Positions 45,226-56,664 are shown, counted from the first letter of the stretch. The stretch: 64,000 nucleotides of DNA from Unio delphinus (GCA_029339505.1 JAQISU010000155.1:19651001-19715000), one strand, 5' to 3'. The notes: generated from the sequence alone by a model not told the origin. Made by a program: numbers and translations.

Positions 45226-45612
45226 TTGCAAGGCAATTTCAAGATCGAAAATCCTATGGATTTTTTACACTTGCATTTTAGAAAATCAAAGATTTTTAAT
45301 ATATGTATCATCATACGCGAATTGTTATTTACGAGAAACATAAACTTGAAAACGCAATCAGGGAAATTTTCAATGGGATTAATAAGGGCGAAAATTCACA
45401 TTGAACTAATTATTGATAACCTCGGCGACGATGATAAATTTATACTCACTGAAGACCAAATGCAACAACTGCAACCATATACTATAACAACGATTAGTTG
45501 TAACTACGATCAAATTATGCAATATGTCCATTCTTGCCTGAGTGTTGAAGACTTAATGAGAGTATTAAGCGGGTGTAGAAGATTAACTTGCAAAGATAAA
45601 CTTTGTTTTTAA
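45226..45612 (+). CDS. Hypothetical open frame of the element (128 codons)
   Basis: An open frame directly after the RG-rich gene. Its first third contains several 15-17-bp mini-hairpins (see findings), so that part may be inserted or frameshifted sequence. The rest (DDDKFILTEDQMQQL...SVEDLMRVLSGCRRL) looks protein-like. No domain was recognised; it may be a fragment of the preceding gene. Confidence 0.3.
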   Translation: MQGNFKIENPMDFLHLHFRKSKIFNICIIIRELLFTRNINLKTQSGKFSMGLIRAKIHIELIIDNLGDDDKFILTEDQMQQLQPYTITTISCNYDQIMQYVHSCLSVEDLMRVLSGCRRLTCKDKLCF

Positions 45613-45895
45613 CAATGAAAATGACTCAAAAACAACCCAAAAATACACCCATCCCGAATTTCACTATTATACTTCCGTGTAGTGATAAAACACCAGTAAT
45701 TGATACATAATACCCGCCGCTATAGTTGAGCGCACACGTATACCTGTTAGGTGAATAAACGTAGCTGTCCATTGTATTGTATATCTGTTCAACAGACAAA
45801 CATTGAAGTATTGTATACATGTCAAATCGTTGGTTAGACGGATAATCATTCTTATATTCTTAATTTTTAAATTAACTGCTCGTTTCATTTCATAT

Positions 45896-46165
45896 TCATT
45901 TCCTAATTCTTTCCAAGATAGTAAATAACGGGACAAACTTACTTGCGTTATTTTCATATTTGAAAGTCTCGTAAATCGCGTGTTTAATTCGTTTAATGAA
46001 TGAATATGACTTAGGCAACATGTCTTTATTTCTTTGAATGCCATATTCAATGTCCCGAAAATCTGAGAGGATTCTATCACAATTTAAAAAATTTGATAAT
46101 TTAATTCCTTGAAATCTCAAATTTGAAATCTCAGTTATAACCTCATTGATATTTTCAGAATTCAT
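45896..46165 (-). CDS. Hypothetical 89-residue protein of the element
   Basis: A minus-strand frame from the ATG at 46165: MNSENINEVITEISNLRFQG..., predicted mostly helical, ending LFTILERIRK. An AT-rich, promoter-like stretch (ATATATATATTAG) lies just upstream. An overlapping frame at 45667-46080 is probably its shadow or a shifted continuation. No family was recognised. Confidence 0.35.
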   Translation of the reverse strand: MNSENINEVITEISNLRFQGIKLSNFLNCDRILSDFRDIEYGIQRNKDMLPKSYSFIKRIKHAIYETFKYENNASKFVPLFTILERIRK

Positions 46166-46169
46166 ATTA

Positions 46170-47260
46170 TATAATAATTATATATTTCTAATATATATAT
46201 ATTTTCAAAAAATAAACAGTAAACATGATGAGCGTTTATCATTCATTGGGTCCCTTATGTGGCCTTTTTGTCTTTCATAGGGTTCTTTCATTGAGAGTAT
46301 TTTCACTGTTGGTTATAGTCAGAGATTTTTTTCTATTTGAGTTTTTCTCTCTTCGCTCTCTTTTTGACCCTATGACCGTTTCTCTTGGCAGTTTCTCTTG
46401 GCCGATAATTCATTCTGAATTATCCTGTGGGGTTCCCCTAATGTGATGGAGAGCTTATTGCATCCACGTTACTGTTTATTTTGACGTCCATAGTCATACC
46501 ACAAAACATATTCCCAAATAAGGGGCATAACTCGACAAATAACTGGTTAGAAACCTAAGAAGATATGCTAGGGGAAAGGGCGTCACATACATAGGACAGC
46601 ACAACAATGGATTATAGAATGAATGAGTGAAAGGATGATGATGACGGGGGCGGGTCTACATTCATACGTGACCAATTATACAACCCATATAAAATCCCAG
46701 GTTGTATGAATACAAAAAGTATCCACATACCATGCGATAGTGTGTGGGTTGTATGATTGTTCACGTATGATTTTCGACGCTAGAAAACCCCCAATAATAT
46801 AACATATGGTATGGTATATAAAGCTGGTTATACATGAAAACCGAACACAGAGGTGTGCGATTTATTCTTTCGTGTACTTAATAATGATTATTGACAGCAT
46901 TTAAGCAAGACCGAATACCTGAAAAAAACACCAAATAAAAAGAATACAACTGTTTGTAAATACCGCGAATTTGATTCGTTTTCTTACAAAACAGATAATT
47001 TCTATCTCCGCTGAGAATCATGACAGTTAAAATCAACCAATAGAATTAATCGGAAAAAGAACCTGAAATCAGATGACGTAGTGTTTGAAAACCTCATTGA
47101 GATTACCTCCTTTTGCTAAGCCGACATACCCGCACGAGTTATTTCTCGCTGGTGTTATATATTGTAGTACAATTTACATATAGTCAGACATAAGTAAATT
47201 GAATTTTTTGTCCGGTTGTCATAGAGACAGCCGTCTTGGTTATATTCTCTGCAACATATC
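46170..47260. other. Non-coding stretch within the element
   Basis: No recognised coding signal. The frame at 46225-46446 is hydrophobic low-complexity sequence without a domain. An imperfect palindrome-like region lies near 46670-46760: CATACGTGACCA...TTGTATGAATAC and its partial inverse. Confidence 0.45.
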
Positions 47261-47264
47261 GTAC

Positions 47265-47675
47265 TCAGGCTATACAAACATTGAAATATCTACCAGCCAC
47301 AGTTATTGATTGAAATACCAATTCCTCGTTATTTTCTGTATTAAATGATGTGACACATCTTGCAACTTTTGAGTATTTTCCAGTTCCTCCTCGTTTGGAA
47401 TTCTCACTTTGTGAAATAGCTCGTAAATTATCTAAAGAATTATCAGTTTTTATATTAATTATGTGATCGATAACAAAACCATCCTTGATCAATCTATGGA
47501 AACACTCGTATGCGAAACGATGATTATAATACATTTTCCCTGCAGCATTAAACCTCAATCATCCCTGATTAGTCACATCACCAATTGATTTCTTCAGTCT
47601 ACGGTTTCTGACAATACCGTAACGGAATGCATCATAATTGCTGATCACGGGATGCGGTTGAAATTCTTTGTTCAT
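47265..47675 (-). pseudogene. HNH homing-type endonuclease, one in-frame stop
   Basis: ATG at 47675 opens MNKEFQPHPVISNYDAFRYG; a TGA near 47566 interrupts it, and the frame resumes to a stop at 47265. The core is readable: NHRFAYECF, then GFVIDHIINIKTDNSLDNL, then SQSENSK. This is the His-x-Asn/His-type pattern of HNH_3-like endonucleases, with the first His in HRF, the DHI and the DN...NL elements. Its preamble resembles NUMOD-type DNA-binding starts. Such nucleases are common passengers in phages, large DNA viruses and virus-like elements. It is transcribed opposite to the polymerase gene. Confidence 0.72.
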
Positions 47676-48065
47676 TTATAAAAATTATATGCCTAATTTA
47701 TATTTGGTTTAATCATTACTTGAGAAATCTTTCAATGTAATATTAAGGAGTTCTTATGACTTTGTCACTGAATTGGTCAAGGACGCTGTCAGGGATGGAG
47801 TTATTGATGGAGTTTTTGATTATCATAATAGCGCTTTAGTTCTCTGTATCGCTTACCACAGCAACTGAGACACAACTGCGATTTACCACGCACCCCTACC
47901 CCACATTGTATGTAAGTTGGGGGACCACAACTTCCCCGACGAAAGCTTTGCATATAATGCCATCAGAATTCATTTCTGCATGATTTGTTTCATGCGGTTA
48001 CTGATCCTATCATTAACCATTTGCAATGATTCATTATATAATAATTTTCTTATTTAAATACTTGT

Positions 48066-51000
48066 TTGAATTATAATATGAAGGAGTTCGAGAGATTATC
48101 GAAACTTAAGCCTTGGAAAAATGTTAAATTCAATCTCGATAGAGTCTCCGTAGATGCACCAAAGAGTCTAAAAAGTGGCAGAACCATGATAGGTAAAATT
48201 CGTGATTGTTTTAATGAATTCAAACGCGATGGAGCATCTTATTGTTGGTCGACATTTCGAATTGATGGTAACGTTGATGCTACCATGAACGACAAAAAAG
48301 CAGGAGTAATAATCTCACATCTTGACAAGAAAAAGTATTTTTTAGAGTGAAATTCATTATCCGCTCAGAAACAGGAGATTGGATTATACGAGACAAATTT
48401 GAAACAATCTTGAAAGATAAAAAAACTGTCACTGTGAGTCGAGATTCCAATCCATGAATTTTGACTGAAATAGACAAACCATACTACGAGAGATCTTATC
48501 CTGTAACAGCAGTTTTTTATGGAATATATATACGATAAATAGTAACCAAGTATTGAAAAACTAAAACCCATGAAACTGTCATTGTTGACTTCGTCAACGA
48601 GAATGAATTGTGTAGCAGAACGAGTAATAGAACACATCGAAATGCGTTGAAACAAATTGACTGATCTAAGACGCAAAAAATAAAGGAATGGGAACTAACA
48701 GTAAGGGGAAAAGGAGCAACAATTCAAAATGTGGCAGAACTAGAACGAAAACTAAAATTTCCAATATCAGTAACGACGATAACAGGAGAGGTATTATATG
48801 AACAGAAATATAAATAGAGAGGAGCTCCAATAAAAATTATTGATCATAATGATCGCGCGTGGACACCTTCAGTAACAATATTTCCACGAGATGAACAATA
48901 AAATCTCTACCCGCGGAGATCTCGGTTGAGGATTTTTTCCCAGAGGAGAAATATTTTGATTTTATTTACGAGTTAAGTAAAAACGATCTTGTGTCAGTGT
49001 GGTTACTTCACAGTTTTGAGCACGAAGAGGCAAATTCGATCAGTTTGTAAGACCTAATGGAGAATTATACCGTACTGAAGCCCTCCACAACGAGATGAAA
49101 AAATTAGTTAATTTTTTTTCAACAGAACAAATTGTTTTACAATTCAAATGGTCGCAGCTCATTTTGCAAGAAAGAAAAACATGTGGAAACCAACAAGAAC
49201 TGAATTTCTCTCAGATATCAAATCATGCTGCGTGGAATATAACCATGGTGGATTATGGAATACAAAATATGACCCTAAAACTATTATTTCGGTTGATATG
49301 GTTGCGTGTTATCCAGGGACTTTTCTCGGGTATGGAGAATGTGCTGTATACTTCAAGCGATTTTGACATCCCACACATGAAATTACCCGTGTTGCGATTA
49401 ATACCACTACCTGACTTTTAATTTAACCGGATTCGGTCTTGTGGTATCATTTGAATTGGCTTAAGGACTTCATCCGTGCTGTTATGTTTGGATTGGTAGA
49501 CATATCTGAAAAACACTGGATGCCAATAGTGCTATTACGGTATTTAATTGATTCTAAAATGTTGATATCGCTGATTGTCATTGCAGCAATTATATCATAT
49601 CGAGCGCAGACTGAAGTACGGTTACCACAACATGATAGTCTAGATAGTATAATCAGCGAAAACAGAAAACAATTCCCTGATCGCGACGAAGAATATATCT
49701 TGAAATGGTCCAAACAGATATTTGAAGTTAGAAATAAACAAACAAAATACCTCGGTAGAAGAATAATTGGTAAGTTCACACAGGGTGGAAAATACGACAA
49801 TAACCGATATTTTTCACGGCAGATTATATATAGCGTTGAATACGATTTTATAATCCCGGATGTAACATCTAAAGGTATTTATGTAAATCGTAAAGACGCT
49901 TTCTTGTCCAATGGAACCAAATTGGGTACAATTGTTACTTACAACAAAATGATACAATCTTCAGTATACACATTTGAGGGCGTCTATGCTGGCTTATGCT
50001 TCTATTAATCTATTTTCGATAATAAATATATTTCCTAACACCGCAGTTAGAGTAGCCACTGATTCATTTTATATAAACGTGAAACACAGCGAAGCAGTGG
50101 CTGAATTCACTAATTCTGACGAGATCTGGGGATCATGGAGAATTAAAATGGAAATGCTGCGTGATTATTCCAAATCAGCAGATGTTACGATTAAAAACAA
50201 TTACTTGAAAAATAATCAGATATTAGAAGTATCTAATGCACCGCCAATATCTGATCCAATATGTAGATATAAAACCGATTATTTAAACGGCTGTGGTGCG
50301 TCAGGAAAGACGACTCGTGCAATCGAATTTTTTCGTGGGAAAAATCCTACGGATTTTTACGCATCAAACATGACTGTGCTAACACCGACCCACAGACTTG
50401 CAAGAGATATGAAACAGCGAGGAATTAATGCTTGCATTTATCATAGCTTCTTTCGATGGAAAGGTGACGAATGGACTCCTGATCGAATGGGTGAGCAATT
50501 TATTCCTGAAATCATCATTTGGGATGAGATATGCACGGTGTCGTTAGATGTATTACATAGAGTTCTTGATTGGTTGTTACTGAAAGATACAAGCGTGATA
50601 ATGTGTGGCGATCACGGTCAACCACCACTATTTGTCGGTTTGTCTCCACATGATCGGATAAAGAATTTTGTAGACTATTATGAAGAAATTAGTACTGATC
50701 ATAGAGCACTTGATGAACAATTATGCGAGTTTAAGAATCTAATCAGATTACAAACCGGATAGAATCCAATGTGAAATAGCGCGTGAAATAATTTCAGAAA
50801 CCCCATTAAATGATTTCTGGGAAACGTGGAGACCAAACGATTTGATAGTGGCAAGTAGAAAAATAGTCAGAGACACACTTCAGATGAAGATTTTTGAATT
50901 GCATAAAGAAAAATTTGCAACACTTCCAACACCGCTGTGGTATAGGCCTTCGGATACACGAAAACATAATATCGAAGTTGATATTCCTGGGCATAGTGAG

Positions 51001-51485
51001 AAGCAAATTCTTGTATTAAATGATATTGTGCTGGTTGATATCAACGTCGTCGAGGATGCATTGCGCGCTGATAAATCACAGGGATTGACTATATCCGATA
51101 CAATTGTTTGGATGGTAGACAATCACATCGAGTGGTCGAATTTAGTTTATCTTGCGGTGCCCAGAGTACGAAGAATAAATCAACTTCGAAGAACTGTTTT
51201 AGATGATAATGACACTACAATAAGTAATATTGTCAACGATGATATAATAAAAAAACTCATTGATTATAAAAAAACAGGATAAAACAAAATAACAGAGAAT
51301 TTGACATTGATGCCGAATTTACAATCACACTAAAACAACAACAGAATAATCTCTGCGCAAGTTGCAATTGTATAATGAGTTGGTGTTGGTCGGATAAAGA
51401 CTCTCGACAGTTTACCGTAGACAGAAAAAAATAGCAGCGCAGGTCATACCAGAGATAATGTGATGCTGACTTGTTTTGAGTGCAA
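48066..51485 (+). pseudogene. Family B DNA polymerase-SF1 helicase (plus HNH-like tail), broken
   Basis: Several frames in series. 48066-48350 (MNYNMKEFERLSKLKPWKN...) is probably the N-terminus. The polymerase palm starts with motif A-like IISVDMVACYPGTF near 49286-49330, continues with RRIIGKFTQGGK (about 49757), and has motif C-like VRVATDSFYI near 50050-50078. A helicase follows in the same open frame as motif C (49974-50762): Walker A GCGASGKTT (50291-50317), Walker B-like IIIWDEICTV (50513-50542) and motif III-like MCGDHGQPP. After one frameshift it continues at 50842-51282 with SQGLTISDTIVWM and a final motif. A shifted frame to about 51485 reads CASCNC...TCFECNRRRG, an HNH/zinc-type nuclease module. 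Polymerase would replicate the element and helicase unwind it. Shifts and stops make this copy dead. Confidence 0.82.
51286..51485 (+). pseudogene. HNH/zinc-type endonuclease module after the helicase
   Basis: NREFDIDAEFTITLKQQQ, then NNLCASCNC, FTVDRKK and, after a one-base shift, GHTRDNVMLTCFECNRRRG. Two CXXC-type pairs around a central DR and H...N pattern fit His-Me finger nucleases of the HNH or endonuclease VII kind. It sits 4-5 bases beyond the helicase stop in another frame, so in an intact relative it could be the C-terminal domain of the same protein. It could also be a small separate gene. Confidence 0.5.
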
Positions 51486-51499
51486 CAGACGCAGAGGTG

Positions 51500-52439
51500 C
51501 TAGTAAAGACCACGCGACGGAAATTGAGTATCCTCGGGAATCACTTGTAGTTGTTCACGAGTAAATCCTCGCTGAGGAGCAGTTGAATCCAATCTATAGA
51601 CTGGCGGTCTACCCGTGGATCGTGTTATGCTAGATATTTTATGTGCAGTAACACTCCAAAAAGGATCAGTAGCTCTTTTTTTACCGCCTTCAAGCTCTCC
51701 TGGTTCATATGAATACCTAACAGTGACATTGTCGAGTATTGGTTGTTTTGAAAAATCATTTTGCGGTTTTACAGGTATATACTTCTTTTTAATGGCGTTG
51801 TTAGGTTTCATGTTGATTGTTTGAGTAATCTCATTATTCAGCGCGTTAATTACGTTTGGTAATCTCTTGACCCATTCACGAGATCGTTTATCCTGGATGA
51901 ATTACTTCGCGTATTGATATCCAAATAACCGCTCAGCAGGTGTCCGATTAAATCGTTCAACAATTGTCTGATCGCGATGTAGTGCAGTATGTCCTCGTGG
52001 TGACATTATGATCCTTCATTGTTGATGACACTGCACCCTGAAATTGCTTGCCAGGATCAACTTGTAATAGATTTGGCCAATGCAGAGGACCTCGTTGATA
52101 AATCATTTCAAACGCAGAAGCTACTTCAGTTGATGATTTTGTTTTTAGCGGCTCTGCTTGTTTGTATCGACTCGCAACAACAACTACGGTTAGCGCCTTC
52201 TTGTAAACATCATCATGCGGCAGAAATAGTATAACAGCCTGATGAACTTCATTAGGGACGGTCACATCAAAATGTGAGTAGTTAATTTGTTTAGGCGGCA
52301 GTATATAAATTTGCATATCGCCTATTTGGATAACCAATCCGCCGCTGTAATATTTTTCACGTTTGCGGCACTTGCGTGTTTACCAATTGCTGCTTTACCC
52401 CTCCAGTATCCTCTTGAAGAATAATAAATAGATTCCATG
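51500..52439 (-). pseudogene. Retroviral-type (rve) integrase of the element, broken
   Basis: ATG at 52439 opens MESIYYSSRGYWRGKAAIG. A frameshift near 52340 leads to NEVHQAVILFLPHDDVYKKA, then VVVVASRYKQAEPL and LLQVDPGKQF. A second shift near 52000 gives RDQTIVERFNRTPAERLFG, with a stop shortly after, and a long C-terminal part runs to 51500 (GRPPVYRLDSTAPQRGFTRE). The second Asp (in VDPGKQF) and the Glu (in VERFNR, 35 residues on) of the D,D-35-E triad are present. The first Asp appears replaced by Val in VVVVASRY. It converges tail-to-tail with the polymerase-helicase gene. Length, about 313 codons, is normal. Confidence 0.83.
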
Positions 52440-52444
52440 TTGTT

Positions 52445-52946
52445 ATTAATTACCAGCACCCATCATTAATTTACCTTTCATCGCCGATTTTATCAACTAT
52501 GAAGCCAATTTTTCTTTGAAGGATTTATCAGTGATAGAATTCAACGCATGAATTAATTTCACATCTGCGAGATGACGTTGTAAATCACCGCTCCGGTAAG
52601 CTATATCATGTACCAGACAGGATTCATCAAGTGCATTTATCGGATTTTCTCCCGAGTTAGGATTATCCTGACTATCAAGTCTGATATCTAATCGTGTTCC
52701 CGGTCCATAATAACTATATCCTGGAAGTTGTTTTTCCCCTGGATACTTTGCCCACGGGGTTCCTGGAACTTAAGTCAGACCGCCGGTGATATCTCCGCCA
52801 CTTTTTTTTTTTTACAAATCTATATTTCTTTTTATCCCACATACCTCACACTTACCAACAACCGCTTCTCGGTTATTTTTTGTGGTAACATTTGTCAGGT
52901 CAATAGTTGGTGTACGCTTCTTACATTTCACACAATATAGATCCAT
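52445..52946 (-). pseudogene. Zinc-ribbon and phospholipase A2-like protein(s), broken
   Basis: ATG at 52946 opens MDLYCVKCKKRTPTIDLTN, then GKCEVCG: a two-CXXC zinc ribbon like the small DUF5679-type domain seen in virus-like elements. A stop beside a 12-base A run (T run at 52801-52812 on the plus strand) ends this frame. In a shifted frame comes PGYSYYGPGTRLDIRL, then LDESCLVHDIAYRSGDL. YYGPG matches the calcium-binding loop, and HDIAY the catalytic His-Asp helix, of secreted-type and parvoviral VP1-type PLA2. Such domains belong to minor virion proteins. Stops near 52497 and at the homopolymer show decay; zinc ribbon and PLA2 might be one protein or two. Confidence 0.68.
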
Positions 52947-53231
52947 AATGTTATTATGTTATATCTAATGGAAGTAATTGATTTCTCAGCGCTAAAGAAA
53001 AACAAGTAAAACATCACGTTGAAACACACACACTCAGAAATATCTGGCAGACTTGGTGCTCTCATATGGATTATAATCAATTTCAAAATTTCTTTAGTGG
53101 TGCCAGAGCCACCCCACACGGATTTGTAACGATAAGTATACACGATCCTTGGACACGATATCATGGTGGATTAGATCGTATTTATGGTTAATTAGGTAAA
53201 CCCGGTAGAAGCAACGGGGACGCGACAACAT

Positions 53232-53428
53232 TTGTGGCATCCTTTCTGATTTGCCAATAAAGCATTTACGAGGAAGCATTGGTTTGCCAAATAGACGCTT
53301 CCATTAAGCATTTACAAAAAAGCCTTAGTTTGCAAAATTGACGCTTCTGAAAAGTTGGTCTGTTCGCCCCCTCAGTTGCCAAATTGACGCTTCTGCGAAG
53401 TTGGTCTGTTCGCCCACTCTGCTGCTAC
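53232..53428 (-). repeat. Right terminal inverted repeat with an expanded internal module
   Basis: Mirror of the left end, but longer because the module TTGCCAAATTGACGCTTCTG followed by AAGTTGGTCTGTTCGCCC occurs twice complete (about 53330-53372 and 53377-53417). A third, partial copy precedes them (53284-53310). Confidence 0.85.
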
Positions 53429-56067
53429 AGTAAAGTGGAGCGGTTTACTTTACTTTTCAACTGAAGATAAATACTTTATCCATTAGTAAAAATTAAAATG
53501 AATACAACAGCTGTTCTATCAAGATCCATATAGAGACAAGCTGACGCAACATTGTTTCAGACATTATTCAGAATGAAACTTCAGCCTTTCAGGTAGACAA
53601 CTGAACTTAGGCATAACATAAACGTAGAACATATGAACAGAAAGAAAAAGAGCAAATGCGTATTCCTAGTTCAGTTAATCCACAATATGCTGTGTTAACT
53701 AACTTTACCTACGTAGGAAGAAGGTGAAAGGCAATTGCACCAGTCACAATTCTGACTGGTTCTTTTTGTTTTTTTAGAGTTTATAATATAAGTAATGTTC
53801 ATCGGCCAAACCACATGCCAAACAACATTGCCATATTCAAGAACAGATCTCATACAAGAAGTGTATATAATTGCAACGAGTTTCGGTCTTGCGTTTACAG
53901 AATCTATTTATTTGTGCTATATACATTCGCTCAAGAGAATAACTCCAAGATACTTATGAGAGAAGACTTCCTCATCACTGTTGTATGTAAGGGTGTCATT
54001 CTCTCGGGATTCAAGGGCTTTGAGTAAATTATTTGCTCACATATTTTTTTTCCATGTTTGAGTTGAAGCTTTGTATTAGTCTTTTTATGCCATGCGCAAT
54101 TAAAAATTTAATGTGTAGAACAAAACACAAATCAGATTTCATTACCGACATCAGCTGCATGGAGAAAATATTATAGAGCTATAGATATTAACTGTAGACT
54201 CACCTGGAAAAAGCCACGTTTGAATAGAGGCACACTAGTAATTACAAAAAAGGATTATATACATGTTAAATATCCTGTCTTTTTAAACCTTCCCAAAAGT
54301 ATTATGAAAAGATCTCAGCCTGTCGTTAGAAATACTTGAATTGTTATCCTTCATTAAAATCGCATTAGCGTTTGCTTTGTTCCATTTGTCTGGAAATCTG
54401 ACATTTGTAGCAGATCTTGTTAAAAGTGAACACAGCGCATGAGAGACTTCATTAAGATATATATGAATAATTTATATTTTTTTCGTCAAGTACGGTTTGC
54501 TCTCTTACGGACAAAACTGCTTAACTTTATCAACTTCTCAGGGGATTGAACCGTTCCATTAGAGGTAAAAAATATAACTTACGTTTTAAGGTGAACCGTC
54601 AGTCTTAAGAAGACATGGAACTATTTTTGGATATGGTTGACTGTTTTGTTTTATGTTGCTTAATATTTTTCGTATCCTGTCATTTTCATATCGTCTACAA
54701 AACAAAAAGCAGGGATGAATTTGGAGTAATCTGCTTCCCAATCTTTACAAATATTTTTCAAATCTACACATACCTGAAAATCAAACTTACTCTTTCACTA
54801 TGTGCAAAGTAAGCAAAACAAAATGCATTACCAGGTTTGAGATATTGATCACCCGCCCTAAAACTTAGATACGTCTAATTTTTCATATATTTTCTTAACC
54901 AAATGCTGGTGTTCTGTGAAAGGGATTTCTTCCAATACATTTCTTGCTTGACATGTAGGATGGAGTGGTCCATCAATGTCAATATTGCATTGTTTTTCAT
55001 GCGTGACAAATGATCAATTTGTCTACACATTTTGCGATAATATTTAGAATAATGTGCGTTTAATTGCTTATGCATAATATTGATTGTACGAACTCATTTT
55101 GAAAGCAGTTTTATACATTTAAAATGAGGACTTGTTAGTGGTTTTCAGATAAAGTTCTCACCTTATTATAAAATGTCATCCACCGACATAACAAAATCAA
55201 GGGAATGTATGTATGAAGTCATACTAAGACAAAGAAACAGTCTTATCGGCAACTCTGCATCTCGTTTTGGCGAACTTTATGACCTAATTTATTCGACTAC
55301 AGTGCTAACTGAATCTAATTTAGTTGAAGCCAGGACCATCAATTAGTAACAATGGCAAATAATTTCGTACACATTTATTCAAGACTAAGTATCTTTAGCA
55401 ACAGTGAGACGCTACCATTTTAATTTTAAAACGATAAAGTATTGGTATACGGACTTCTGAAGATACCACTATAGTAACACACAAACACCGTTTTAAACAG
55501 ATTTGATCCTGTGTAAAGAACAGACATAACGACACAAATGTGCATACTTTCAGATAGTTTTAGGCCTCAATATACTTGATTGTAAGGCTAAAAAAATTCA
55601 ATTCGTTAATTATTAGCATATAAAAAAATAGAGTCCATGGGTACAGTCAACCAACATATTTCTATTTGGCATGTTGATTAGTTTGTGCAAGTGTTGGAGA
55701 GATAAACTATAACTTATGATTGACGCATCATCAAGTAGTGAACAGTGCAGTTGGAAGTAACGAGGGGGTGGGGGTCATCTCCCTTTGAGATTACTTTTTA
55801 TAATATATTTGAATAGCTTTCGTTAGATTTCGGTCCTGAAGGGCTCAGTTCACTTGAACATAATCAAGCAAATAAGAAGCGATATACTTCTGCACAAAAT
55901 ATCAACTTTATATTAATTAGTATGGTTAGTATAAAAACGGATTAAAATATAGGTCGGCCAGGGGATGGGGGAAGTTATGTCAACTCCAATCTCATTTTCT
56001 TGATATGCAGACTCATATTGCTATGTTGGATTTAACTTGTGTATGTCGAAAGTGATTTCTAAATATT

Positions 56068-56072
<5 letters not shown>

Positions 56073-56121
<49 letters not shown>
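56073..56121 (+). repeat. (CTA)n microsatellite
   Basis: About 16 CTA repeats. Confidence 0.95.
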
Positions 56122-56122
<1 letters not shown>

Positions 56123-56385
56123 CGCTTGTGCTGCTGAATTATTCTATACATATGATAGTATTTTCAGCCTATAATGGGTAGTGTGAAAATGATAGAAAAA
56201 TGATGATACTTGTGAAGAAAATGATGATAATTATTAGTCCTTATCCTCGTCCACCATCTCCATTATATCACAAAATATATTAGATGTACTATGGTCAATT
56301 CTGCTCATTTGTGTTCACTACAGCACAAGCATTCTTCTCCAAATTTACATCTACATAAGCAAGCACGCTTGATAATGTTTAACAC

Positions 56386-56386
56386 A

Positions 56387-56448
<62 letters not shown>
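56386..56448 (+). repeat. (CT)n(CA)n compound microsatellite
   Basis: About 8 CT repeats followed by about 23 CA repeats. Confidence 0.95.
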
Positions 56449-56451
<3 letters not shown>

Positions 56452-56595
56452 CATTTTAATACATTTGTCTGAAGAAATTCGCATGCGTGACTACACATCT
56501 CTTCTGTCAGAGAAAGGCGAAATAAACAGCGAACATATTTTACTCATATGTCGATGGGCTTATTATAGTTTGACAATTTTTACAGAAATATTAAC

Positions 56596-56598
<3 letters not shown>

Positions 56599-56662
<64 letters not shown>
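56599..56662 (+). repeat. (TTA)n microsatellite
   Basis: About 21 TTA repeats. The open frame at 56291-56686 is only these repeats. Confidence 0.95.

Positions 56663-56664
<2 letters not shown>

Larger units (their letters stand above)
44261..53428. mobile_element. Polinton/adintovirus-like mobile element, 9.2 kb, decayed
   Basis: The ends are inverted repeats: GTAGCAGCAGAGGGGGCG at 44261 is mirrored as CGCCCACTCTGCTGCTAC ending at 53428, and similarity extends inward about 110 bp. Inside lie an RG-rich protein (+), a small hypothetical protein (-), an HNH endonuclease (-), a family B DNA polymerase with SF1 helicase and an HNH-like tail (+), an integrase (-) and a zinc-ribbon/phospholipase A2-like protein (-). 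Polymerase plus retroviral-type integrase is the signature of Polinton/Maverick and adintovirus-like elements. The linked helicase, HNH and PLA2-like genes make an unusual set. No packaging ATPase or major capsid protein was recognised. No target duplication was found. All large genes are broken. Confidence 0.82.
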
